Assembly: GCA_002284615.2 (NCBI GenBank)
Contig: MU069720.1
Span: 304,943 to 321,862, forward strand
Source: Dunaliella salina
Lineage: Eukaryota; Chlorophyta; Chlorophyceae; Chlamydomonadales; Dunaliellaceae
Direction: 5' to 3'
Length of the DNA: 16,920 bases
Shown here: positions 1 through 7,764 of the stretch, one piece after another
Layout of the letters: each line of letters starts with the position of its first letter
Numbering within the stretch: the first letter of the stretch is position 1
Made by a program: the position numbers and the translations under genes
The notes under the pieces: generated by a model
What the model was told of the DNA's origin: nothing
Database searches by the model: none
What the model saw: only the letters and a program-made list of their open reading frames with translations

Positions 1-724
1 TGTTTGAATTGCTTCAGGGTATGCTCAGTGTAAATAGTTCCACCTACACCCAGGAGAATAGGGTGAATTGTAACAGCTTTGGCATTAATAAGTTTACAAA
101 GTTCTGCATGCTGCTGCTTTGCCGCGTTCAACTGAAGCTCTGGCCTTGTGTCTTCGCAGAACTTGATTTACTTTAGGTGCACATTGCGTTCATTTGCATC
201 AAGTTCATGGAATTGCCTCATACGGCTAGGTTTGGCAATCCTCCATGGGGAGCTGCGCAAAGCGTGATGGGAATGGGTAGGAGAAACACTGTTTGAAGTA
301 TGCTTGGCATTAAAAAGGGTGATCTAACCAGCAACTGGTCGACTGGAGTTGAGTCTTCTCCTCTCTGGAAGATTACAAGGGAAAAAGTAAGCAGGTAAAG
401 TTCTATTTGAGGCATGTGTAGGGAGTTGGAGGTTGTGTTGAGCAAGCTTAAAATCACTTCCTATGTCTGTGTATACGAGGCCTGCTCCTACAGGGCATTT
501 GCTGAAGGCTTTTGTAACCATTCTGCCTGCAATGTTATGGCGTTCAGTTTTCATGTTGGAGATGGTATGGTTTTGGCAGCCTGAGAGCATCTGTAGCGCG
601 CTGTCCAAATGATGGCAGCCTGGGAGGGGGCAAGATGGATCAGTTGACCTTTTAAAACGTACCGCATGTTTTTGGTCGTAGAGGGTGCCTTTGCGGTACT
701 GCAGGATGGTATGCTTCATGGGTA
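1..724 (-). mobile_element. LINE copy A, 3' coding part (zinc motif and PD-(D/E)XK nuclease), decayed
   Basis: On the minus strand this encodes the C-terminal part of a LINE polyprotein. A zinc-knuckle-like motif lies at about 576-632, with Cys, Cys and final Cys present but the His replaced by Gln. It is followed by RPVAG at about 325-340, where sister copies read RPDA, and then by a block containing IKFCEDTRPE, KQQHAEL and IHPILLGVGGTIYTEHTL near 1-170. PD...(D/E)-x-K followed by a helix and a beta strand is the pattern of REL-type restriction-like endonucleases of non-LTR elements. The aspartate is lost and the codon for the catalytic glutamate is TAA, so the nuclease is dead. The 3' end lies outside the window. 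The 5' end stops at a minisatellite. It is clearly similar along its length to copy B (3782-4220). The family assignment is by motif only. Confidence 0.8.
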
Positions 725-796
725 CACCATCAAGATGTCGGGCACCATCAAGATGTCGGACACCATCAAGATGTCGGACACCATCAAGATGTCGGA
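725..796. repeat. 18-bp minisatellite, four units
   Basis: There are four head-to-tail copies of CACCATCAAGATGTCGGA (725-742, 743-760, 761-778, 779-796). Only the last base of unit 1 differs. Because the unit is 18 bp, the array stays open on the minus strand as a repeated VRHLDG hexapeptide joined in frame to the LINE copy A protein. The unit resembles the sequence at the same place in copy B (about 4225-4240, CAGATATTCGGCAT). It may therefore have been amplified from the LINE itself at or near the 5' break of copy A. Confidence 0.9.
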
Positions 797-1765
797 CACA
801 TACGTCTCCAGGATGTTTCATTCCCACACACAGTACAACTGCTTTTACTCAGAACGTGCAGCATATACCCAAATGATCTTCACACAAGGGGACCAACACA
901 GGTGTTTTGCATCAAGAACTTTTTTTCTTTTGTAGCTTCTCTTTGAGTCATGTTATCACAAACAGACAAGCAGGGTGATGATAAATCATTTCAGAATTAA
1001 CCAGCACCTCATGACCAGGCAGAGTCAGACTTTTCAGCTTCACACAGATGCAACTCCTCGCGATTTAGACTTTTCAGGCAAGCATAAACACACCAATTCA
1101 GACTACTCCGCCACACAGTGAAGTGCATGCTCAAATAATATCAGGTGCTTGCTACTGCACCATGCTTGAACTGATGCTCATCAGTATCACCATTCACATC
1201 CGGCATGACTTCCTTTTCACCAGACCTGTGGATCACCGTCCAAAATGAGCAGTTGCAGGCACCAAAGAAACATTTCTTCTGACGAGACAAAGACAGCTGC
1301 CCCTCCGCTAGATTCGTTGCCGGCAGCCTACTGATGAGTTTCTACCACTCGCTATTCCCATAATTTTTTCCAGCCTGAGTTTCCAACCTGATCAGCAGCT
1401 TCACTGTAATTTCTGGGCTCTCCTTCTCTGAGCTCATCCAGCTCATTGCTGCCTGTTGGTGTGGCATAAGCGTGCCATTGACCAATTCCCACAGACTCCA
1501 TGTATCCCTAGAGCCGGGCCTGTTTCATATGCTGTGCAGAATGGCGCGTGTGCGACAGGTGCGCTTGCACCTGTGCAAGCACAGATAAGTTGCTGAGCCT
1601 CTTCATGACCCCTCAGCCTCAGCTCCTAGTATTGATTACTGCAGCATTGCAGCGTTTGGCTGCAGAGGTGCAGCCTGTGTCCTGCTGCTGAAGCGGCGGT
1701 TTCCTCTGCCATAGGCACAACTCATGCGCCAGGTCCGGCTACTTCCTCCCCTGTGCATCCAGCGT
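797..1765. other. No gene recognised (about 970 bp)
   Basis: No ORF or RNA gene here could be supported. The sequence does not resemble the LINE copies. The only structure seen is an 18-bp near-perfect palindrome, GCTTGCACCTGTGCAAGC, at 1563-1580. It may be the pre-insertion host sequence or very old repeat DNA. Confidence 0.5.
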
Positions 1766-2060
1766 TCAGCTGTTTGCCCTCATGGTTGAAGATGATTCCC
1801 AATGGCAAGCTGTTGGCTCCAAGGATAGCTCCTTTTTCTGCATGGTACTCAATTGTTTGCACCAAGGGTGCAGCTCATTTTTTGCTGCTTTCTCAGGTCC
1901 AGCAGAGGATGACACGCTTGACATTGCTTTAGCTGGTGCATGGAATGCAGCCCTTATATTGTCAGAAGCAGATGTAGATGCAAAGGAAGAAAAAATGCCA
2001 GCTGCCAGAGATTGTGTCCATTGTTTGGTGCTTCGAGACACCGATGCCATGGTATGCTTG

Positions 2061-2497
2061 TCACCCTGCATAAGGTCTGTATTCAAGCAGTCCAGTCACA
2101 GGGTCAGGGCAAGCTCCCCAAGCACGTGCATAGTGTGTAGGCAAGAGCACATCATACAGGTGAACAACACCTCTGACCACCAGGAAATGCGTGGCAGCTT
2201 TGGTAAACGTCTTGCATTCATGCTGCGTGCCCTTATTCAGAACACAACACATTGGGACACTGACTTCTCCAACCACTGATCCAGAGGCAACTGATGGTGT
2301 GGCGATGCACTTGTCATTGAGTGCAAAGGAAATATTGCCTGTATTAGCAAACTTGTAAGGGATCAAATTCACTTGGTAACCAGTATCATACAGAGCTCTC
2401 GGGACACCAATTACCGACTTTCCGCCATGCTCCAGGGATAAACCTTCATTGACCATGTAAAGGCTAACTTGGCCTTGAAGTGTGCCCTTGGAAATTC
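2061..2497 (-). pseudogene. Retropepsin-like aspartic protease relic (LTR-retrotransposon type)
   Basis: The minus-strand frame is open from about 2497, with an internal ATG at 2456. It contains ALYDTGYQVNLI at residues 21-32 from that ATG, which resembles the ALLDTGAxVxLI active-site loop of retropepsins. About 90 residues later comes VVHLYDVLLP followed by a D...TGLLEY stretch. This is like the ILG/LLG strand and trailing D...G.L pattern of Ty3-type proteases. The usual residue after DTG (Ala or Ser) is Tyr here. No reverse transcriptase, integrase or LTR was found nearby, so this is an orphan fragment. A plus-strand ORF of 165 residues (1782-2279) overlaps it on the other strand, and I consider that one less likely. 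A cellular DDI1-like or other retropepsin fold is an alternative. Confidence 0.5.
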
Positions 2498-2608
2498 ATC
2501 ACAAACATACCATGGAAAGGATACAAAGGGAGACAATGGGCAGCCCTGGTAATTTGGGGATCCATGTCTGGCAAGGATGGTTTTTCGGCTTTGAATGGCG
2601 CATCTAGC

Positions 2609-3183
2609 AAGAAAAGGAAAAAGAAAGAAAGGAAAACTACGTAGGCAGAGGAACTCTTCCTACATCAAATAAGGAAGAGGAGACACATTGGCTCATAAAA
2701 AGCCATGAGCCTCCTCCACCACAAGGAAAGAGGTAAGACATGCTAATTGGGATCTGAAGGGTTCTTAGAAGCACCTGGCTCTAGCAGCTGGCGGTGGGAA
2801 GTACTATTGTTTTTGATAGCGTGATGTGTGAAAACTTGTGGGCATGATGAACAGAATGGGCCTGAAGTTGTTGAGTGAGCTTAGTGGCACGTTGGTGATC
2901 CAGTCCTAGTTGTTTGAATTGCTTCAGAGTGTGCTCAGTATGAATAGTTCCACCAACATCCAGGAAAATAAGGTGAATTGTTTTAGCTTTAGCGTTAATA
3001 ATAAGTTTGTATGGTGCTGTTTTGCCGCGTTCAACTGATGCTCAAGCCTCAAGTCTTCACAGAACTTGATTTACATTAGGTGCACATGGCGTTCATTTGC
3101 ATCAAGTTCATGGAGTTGCCTCATGCGGCTACTTTTGGTGGTCCTCCGAGAGGAGCTGCTCAAAGCGTGATGGGAATGGGTAG
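2609..3183 (-). mobile_element. LINE copy B, 3' end: UTR tail, hairpin and nuclease C-terminus
   Basis: The minus-strand 3' terminus begins with a GAAAA-rich run on the plus strand, which is the (TTTTC)n tail on the element strand. Next come a conserved CTACGTAG box and the TGATGTAGG box. A 3' stem-loop lies at about 2690-2711, with perfect GGCTCAT/ATGAGCC arms. The coding part carries the same FLDVGGTIHTEHTL and IKFCEDT blocks as copy A. The glutamate codon of the E-I-K motif is TAA here too. The segment is interrupted exactly at 3183 by a younger LINE and resumes at 3782 in matching order. This is shown by alignment with copy A positions 200-300, where the two halves are contiguous. Confidence 0.82.
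3175..3183. repeat. Target-site duplication, left copy (AATGGGTAG)
   Basis: AATGGGTAG at 3175-3183 is repeated exactly at 3773-3781, flanking the nested LINE. In LINE copy A the same site occurs once, uninterrupted (GGGAATGGGTAGGAGAAAC near 270), which proves the pre-insertion state. Confidence 0.9.
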
Positions 3184-3772
3184 AAAAGAAAAGAAAAACT
3201 ACGCAGGCAGTGAAAACACTCCCCACATCAATTAAGGAAAAGGGGATACCTAGGGCTGAGGCACCATGTATCCACTTCTCCAAAAGAAAGCAGAAGGAGA
3301 AAGTCAGTGGGGATCAGGTGCATTACTAGCAGTATCCCGTGCCTGACCTTGTTGAGAGTTGAAAAAGGTCTTCTCGAGGGCGCGACAAGACAAGTTTGCA
3401 AGCATACATGACAGAATGAGTATGAAGCTTCCGAACAAGCTTCAAGTTAAGTTAGTGGCCTTGAAAGTGTCAAGACCAAGCTCCTTAAGAGGCTCCAATG
3501 TATGAGGGGTATAGATGACTCCTCCCACACCTAGCAGGATAGTATGGAGGGTGACTTGAGCTGAGGCCCCAGAAAGATGATGACAAAGTTTGCGGTGTTG
3601 CAGCTTGGAGGCCTCAAGCTGGGTGTTGGGCCGGGTGTCCTCACAGTATTTGACTTCAACAAGGTGGATGTGCCTCTGATCTGGGTGGGGCTGACTGGGG
3701 TCACGAGCCTTGAGTGTTGGTGGAGTGGCTGTGGCTGGCGCTGGGTCCTCCCTGTTCCCCCAAAGCCCCCCT
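3184..3772 (-). mobile_element. Nested 5'-truncated LINE with the best-preserved nuclease motif
   Basis: This 589-bp insertion begins on the plus strand with AAAAGAAAAGAAAAA (the 3' tail) and then the family 3' boxes. On the minus strand it encodes the end of the LINE protein. The order is IHLVEVKYCEDTRP near 3640-3680, then a QLEAS.LQH.KLC helix, then HTILLGVGGVIYTPHTLEPL, then HTHSVMYACKL near 3390-3420. The E-V-K glutamate is intact (GAA), unlike copies A and B. A stop after GLDTFKATNLT breaks the tail. The 5' end lies just upstream of the EVK motif, so RT, RNase H and zinc motif are missing. This is the usual 5' truncation of target-primed reverse transcription. It is flanked by a perfect 9-bp duplication. 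Confidence 0.88.
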
Positions 3773-3781
3773 AATGGGTAG
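3773..3781. repeat. Target-site duplication, right copy (AATGGGTAG)
   Basis: This is the exact partner of 3175-3183. Immediately after it the older LINE copy B resumes with GGGAAACACTGTTTGAAGTATG, as in copy A at about 273. Confidence 0.9.
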
Positions 3782-6042
3782 GGGAAACACTGTTTGAAGT
3801 ATGTTTGGCATTAAAAGGGGTGATGAAAAGCATCTGGTCGACTGGAGTTGAGTATTTTCCTTTCTGGAAGGTTATGAGGGAAGAAGTAAGCAGGTAAAAC
3901 TCTGTTAGCGGCATGTATAGGGAGTGGGAGGTTGTATTGTGCAACTTTGAAATTGCTTCTTATGTCTGTGTAGACTAGGCCTGCTCCCACAGGACTTTTG
4001 CTGGTGCTTTAGTAATCATTCTGCCTGCAATGAAATGTCTTTCAGTTTTCATGTTGGAGATGATGTGGTTCTGGCAGCCTGAGAGCATGTGGAGTGCACC
4101 GTCCAATTGATGGCAGCCTGGGAGAGGGCACATTGGGTCTGTATACCTTTAAAACGTACTGCACGTTTTTTTATTGTAAAGGGTGCCTGTGCGATACTGC
4201 AGGATGGTGTGCTTCATGGGTACAGATATTCGGCATACTTTTAAAGGCATTGCTGAAATTTTTATTTACATGCGGTAATAAGTTTTGGTAGTAAGAGCAG
4301 CAACCTGTTTTGGCATTGGAATAACCAGGTTTGTGTTTAGTATGCATGTGGAATTTGAGTGCATCATGGAGACTTGGGAGGTAGTTGAGCTTGGGGCAGG
4401 TGGGGAACTTGTAGATGTACCTGTGGCAAGCACTCTTTTTCCTTCTTTGGCTAGCCAAAAAAACATGTGCAAATGGATCTCCTCCAGGACCTGCACCGGG
4501 ATCTCAATGTCTGCCACGCAGTTGTTGGCTTGGTTTGCCTGATGTTTTGCGATAGCACCTGCACATTCATTTTGAGAGATGCCAGCATGAACCTTTACTT
4601 TGTTAGGTTGAATTTGGTATGAGAGTCGCTTATGAGAGATGAAATCATTTTAAGGACGTCTCCTTGGATATGTACCAGGTGTTTTTCATGATAGAAAAGC
4701 TGTTTATGCGTTTGGTTGAAACATGTACATGTGAGGCTGTCTGATGCAACGTTTATATTTGGTAATGATAGCAGCAGCAATTGCTGCTAATTCAGCTCTG
4801 GTGATGGTTTTAGTAATCCCAGCCCCGTTTGGCTCTACAAAGTTCCTGCTGTCAGTGGATGGGCAGCAAACGCCTGCTCCAACTCCTTGTTTGCTGTTAT
4901 GAACAAGGCAGCTGCCATCTGTGTATGCCCACGTCCTCCAGTCAGCAACTTTGAGCGTGAGGATAGTACTGGATTGGCTGGGCACCAAGTCTGTATCTTA
5001 GTTGCTCATGTGTGAAGTTCTAGGGTGCTTGGAGACATGTTTGTCAAATGGGAGGTGTTCCAGTCTACTGAAACCTGGCATGTGAGCATTCATGGGATTT
5101 AGGACAGGGTGGCTGCTGACATTCTTCAGCTTCCACTCTGTTACTTCTTTCAATTCTCCTGCAAGGCCCTGCAGCCAGTCTTTGTTATGGTTGTTGAGAT
5201 GGACTCCAGCTGCAGTGTTCTAAGCAACAAAAATACAAAGGTCCCAGGTGTGCTTAGGCAGAGGTATCTCTTGGTGAGGGCAGGATTGAGGAGCACTGTA
5301 ACTAAGTTCATCGCGAGGTGTGGTTCCAAGGTCAAAGCAGAGGTGGGGGTAGGCAGTAACAAGTTTGGAGTAGGGGTTGGTTATCATGTTCTTACCCCGA
5401 GCAAGAAAGACCATGAATGTAGCAGTGGCCTCTGTGTTGAGAACAGCAGAATTTTTTATTGGCATCGCCACCTGGGATCATAATTCCCTCATCATAAATG
5501 GGATGGCATACAGAGAAGCCTGAGAATGTGGATGAGAAAGCATTATGCCTGGCACTAAAAAGAGTGTAGAGTCCGCACTCCAATAGTTCTGGCATTGCGG
5601 GTTGTGGTCTAGTGGGGAGGCCGTTTTCTTCTTGGGTAACCAAACCCATTTTTGAAGGGCAGTATGAATGTGATTTGGAAGGGCTCGTGAAGAAGAGCCT
5701 TTGATCTTCTTGCCAGAGTACTTTCTTTCAAACCTTGATTTGCGGGAAAGAAGCCCTTGCAGCTCAGTAGCAAAGCTGCCTGGAGCTGGTGTTATTTTTT
5801 TGTGAATGCCAACAAGCTTGGCCCCATGAAAAGCCCTGTAGAGGATTTGGAAGAGGTTAGGGGATGTCATATCAACACATTTGCCTTACATATCACAGGA
5901 ATAGCAACGTGACTTTACACATTATCTTGATTGTGTTGCCAGCACCATTTACAATGAGCATACAACTACACCCCTTAAAAATTTGGGCCTGACCAAAAAA
6001 ATAGGCCAAATCACTAGCAGCCAAGCTTAGGGACAATGCTAG
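3782..6042 (-). mobile_element. LINE copy B, main body (RT-RNase H linker, RNase H, zinc motif, nuclease N-part), decayed
   Basis: In the minus direction the order is as follows. A frameshifted stretch at about 6030-5000 includes fragments such as ALPNHIHTALQKWVWLPK and FLARGKNMITNPYSKLVTAYP; its position suggests the region between reverse transcriptase and RNase H. The RNase H domain follows at about 4960-4530, then a linker ending in YYQNLLPHVNKNFSNAFKSMP at about 4220-4290. The zinc motif CPLPGCHQLDGALHMLSGC is at 4075-4133, with the Cys-Cys-His-Cys set complete. The RPDA motif at about 3820-3840 keeps the PD aspartate. Several frameshifts and stops rule out function. I could not recognise a catalytic YxDD motif of reverse transcriptase, so the copy probably begins downstream of it. 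The 5' side abuts the 3' tail of another LINE-like element at 6043. Confidence 0.75.
4530..4960 (-). pseudogene. RNase H domain of LINE copy B
   Basis: The RNase HI-type fold can be traced in order on the minus strand. WAYTDGSCLVHN (4900-4935) carries the first catalytic Asp. TRAELAAIAAA (about 4775-4810) carries the catalytic Glu. SDSLTC, about 4735-4750 in a shifted frame, supplies the third acidic position. KVHAGISQNECAGAIAKHQ (about 4540-4595) matches the HAG..GNE.AD helix. In that last motif the fourth catalytic Asp reads Gly, whereas copy C keeps ECAD. A frameshift near 4750 also splits the domain. RNase H lies upstream of the zinc motif and nuclease, which is the unusual part of this LINE's architecture. 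Confidence 0.8.
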
Positions 6043-6166
6043 AAAAGAAAAGAAAAGAAAAACTACGTAGGCAGAGAAACTCTCCCTACATCAATTAAGG
6101 AAAAGGTGACACATTGGCTCAAAAAAAGAGCACCATGCTATTTAAAGATTAACCACTATCAAAGAC

Positions 6167-6178
6167 ATTAGACATGCT
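6167..6178. repeat. Target-site duplication of SINE copy 1, left
   Basis: ATTAGACATGCT at 6167-6178 matches ATTATACATGCT at 6446-6457 in 11 of 12 positions. The pair brackets the SINE body and its pyrimidine-rich tail. Confidence 0.65.
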
Positions 6179-6445
6179 CTTTGCTATCAGGGGGCTTCTG
6201 GGAGGGGTTTTGCTGGGGCGCGGCGGCGGAGGACGGGAAAAGGAGAGTCCAAGCGCCTAGAGGCATGGCGAGCAACCCTCCAGATCCCCATTAGATCTGT
6301 TCTGGCCCTCTTGGCTAGCTGTGTCTAGTGTTCTAAAGGCCTTCTGGTGGGTCCTCTAGTTTCCCAGTGAGAGGACCTACCCTTAATGCACGCGACCTTT
6401 GGCTTGCGTAGGCTTTTCTTATCTTCTCTTTTCTTTGCCTTGCGT
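6179..6445 (+). mobile_element. SINE-like element, copy 1 (about 267 bp)
   Basis: From 6198 onward this is collinear with 10442-10692. Shared segments include a GGCGCGGCGGCGG box, GGAGAGTCC, GGCATGGC.AGCAA, CCTCCAGATCCCCATTA, CCCTTAATGCACGCG and CTTTGGCTTGCGTAG, ending in a T/C-rich tail. It has no long ORF and no recognised tRNA A or B boxes, so its promoter origin is unknown. The flanking duplication suggests that the true 5' end is at 6179, 19 bp before the start of the similarity. The insertion splits the end of the element D ORF. The length and shared 3' end suggest a SINE mobilised by the LINE of this window. A 5'-truncated LINE of another family is the alternative. Confidence 0.65.
6350..6377 (+). 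other. 3' stem-loop of SINE copy 1
   Basis: GGTCCTCT (6350-6357) pairs perfectly with AGAGGACC (6370-6377) around a 12-nt loop. CCTTAATGCACG follows a few bases downstream. The LINE 3' UTRs have a stem-loop in the equivalent place before TTCCTTAATTGATG. Confidence 0.75.
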
Positions 6446-6457
6446 ATTATACATGCT
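6446..6457. repeat. Target-site duplication of SINE copy 1, right
   Basis: This is the partner of 6167-6178 with one mismatch (T for G at position 5). It directly follows the SINE's pyrimidine-rich tail and the short sequence TTGCGT. Confidence 0.6.
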
Positions 6458-6930
6458 AGCCATGCGCGCCGTGTAAATTTCTGGGGGAATGAGGGGGAAT
6501 GGAGTAGGAGGGAAACGGCTGTGGGATCCTGTGTCTGATTGTGCTGGATGAGGAGGTTGATGGTCCGTGCACTTCTTAAGGTCAACCTCGCGCAGCCAAT
6601 GTTCGCATGAGGCTATAGGTGTGATGACTACTTGCGCATTAGTGGGGTTAGTATCAGATGTGATTTTGTTGTGCAATTCTGTGTCCAGTTTCTGCTGCCA
6701 CATTGGTCCCATCAGGTTTTCCAAACCCCTGTCTTTCAAGATTTGAGACGGTAGAATTTGCTGTGGGTGTTGAGAGGTTAGTTTCGCTCTGTTGTGCTTC
6801 AAACTTAAGCATGCAATCTTTCAATTTAGGCCATGTTTCTTGTAAGTCTTCTGATTCCCAAGAGAGCTTCCAAGCGGCCCTCCTGAGTTCCTTTTCAATC
6901 AGCCGCTCTCTATTACTGCAGGAACCCTTT

Positions 6931-7058
6931 CATTTCGCGACCCTATAAATTCGCGAGCCTCCAAAAATAATTTATAATTAATTCATTATTTTCTTTGCGG
7001 ACTTTCTAATTCGCGAGGCACTCGAAATAATTTTTTTTTCTTGCGAACTTTCACTGTT
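6931..7058. repeat. TTCGCGA-rich degenerate direct repeat
   Basis: Two to three diverged units share TTCGCGA-like cores and AAATAATTT stretches: ATTTCGCGACCCTATAAATT with AATTCGCGAGCCTCC near 6931-6963, TTTGCGGACTTTCT with AATTCGCGAGGCACTCG near 6995-7026, and CTTGCGAACTTTCACTG near 7040-7055. The spacing is roughly 55 bp. It is AT-rich between cores. No coding potential is seen. It probably represents an old interspersed repeat into which the adjacent MITE was inserted. Confidence 0.55.
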
Positions 7059-7063
7059 TTCAG

Positions 7064-7294
7064 CGGCAAAAAATCTAGATAGCGGGACAGTTTGACCACA
7101 TGACCCCTAAACTCAGGTCGCAATTGCCCCTAAATGGGATAAACGATGACCCTAGCCCTAACGTAACCTAATCTAAACCTAACCTAAACCTAAACTAACC
7201 TAAAAAGGGGACACACGGACCTAAATGGGGGGAACTCAGACCCCTAAACTCAGGGTCACGTGGTCAAACTGTCCCGCCAATTAAGATTTTGCCG
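7064..7294. mobile_element. MITE-like inverted-repeat element carrying telomere-like repeats
   Basis: The left end CGGCAAAAAATCTAGATAGC and the reverse complement of the right end, CGGCAAAATCTTAATTGGC, continue into a shared GGGACAGTTTGACCAC and TGACC. This gives terminal inverted repeats of about 42 bp with few mismatches. The flanks TTTTCAG (7057-7063) and TTCTCAG (7295-7301) match in six of seven bases and look like a target-site duplication. The core (about 7150-7205) is an imperfect array of CCTAAC, CCTAAAC and CCCTAA units, close to the plant/algal telomere repeat CCCTAAA. ACCCCTAAACTCAGG occurs twice in direct orientation just inside the ends. It has no transposase ORF, so it is non-autonomous. 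The superfamily is not assigned. Confidence 0.72.
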
Positions 7295-7301
7295 TTCTCA
7301 G

Positions 7302-7764
7302 CGCTGTTAGGACAGCAAATGCCATGCAGTGCACAGGAATGAAGAGGTAAGCGACCAGCAAATCAATCCAGGTCTGTACTCATCTCTAACGTCATTGCTG
7401 GGTCCCCCTTAGACTCAGGGTTGCACATCAGTGTGCACCATTTCTGCCATCCTACTCATCCTCCTTTGCAGATGTCCCATCAGTGCACGAGGACATGGCC
7501 TCCGCCTCACTTTGTATTGTGATACATCAAGCATGCCATACATCAAGCAAGCCTTGCACTGAGTGGACCTTTAGGATTTCCTCAAACCTTGATTTTCAAT
7601 ATCGCACAAACACTTTCTTCTTTTCCAGTTAACCCCTCCTTTACCCCTGGTTTCCTAAGTTTATTGCTTACAGGTTCTGAGCTTACAGACATTATGCTGG
7701 CTGGCAAGGACCAGTCACGGGCAGATCAGCCAAATAATCTGGCTGAAGGTCCCCCCATGTAAAT
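7302..7764. other. No gene recognised (about 460 bp)
   Basis: No ORF, RNA gene or clear repeat was found. CATACATCAAGCATGCC with a nearby CATACATCAAGCAAGCC (about 7524-7552) is a short imperfect direct repeat. The segment could be the 3' UTR of the minus-strand exon that ends at 7765, since transcription from the minus strand would run into it. Confidence 0.4.

Larger units (their letters stand above)
6043..6930 (-). mobile_element. LINE-like element D: family 3' end joined to a different ORF, split by a SINE
   Basis: The plus-strand left end is AAAAGAAAAGAAAAGAAAAA followed by the same CTACGTAG, TCTCCCTACATCAATTAAGG and ACACATTGGCTC boxes as LINE copies B and C, including a GCTC/GAGC stem (about 6118-6132). 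The minus-strand ORF just upstream does not encode the nuclease. Instead it gives an unrecognised protein in two frames: a charged helical stretch IEKELRRAAWKLSWESED near 6850-6900, then SCEHWLREVDLKK and PPEIYTARMAS near 6455-6610. With the SINE left out, the ORF closes shortly after MAS. It could be a non-autonomous derivative that keeps only an ORF1-like piece and the 3' UTR, or a separate family sharing the tail. The upstream border is uncertain. Confidence 0.6.

Noticed and set aside
725..796. CRISPR-like array
   Set aside because: The 18-bp units are contiguous with no spacers; this is a minisatellite.
1782..2279. Plus-strand 165-residue ORF starting at an ATG
   Set aside because: No recognisable domain. 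It overlaps the minus-strand frame carrying the DTG protease motif and the better family match. Kept only as an alternative.
6033..6459. ATGCTAG at 6036-6042 and 6453-6459 as the TSD of element D
   Set aside because: Only 7 bp, and the right copy overlaps the longer, better-placed SINE duplication (6446-6457).
7104..7256. True chromosome-end telomere
   Set aside because: The CCTAAA-like units are few, irregular and enclosed by inverted repeats with flanking duplication, so they are part of an internal element.
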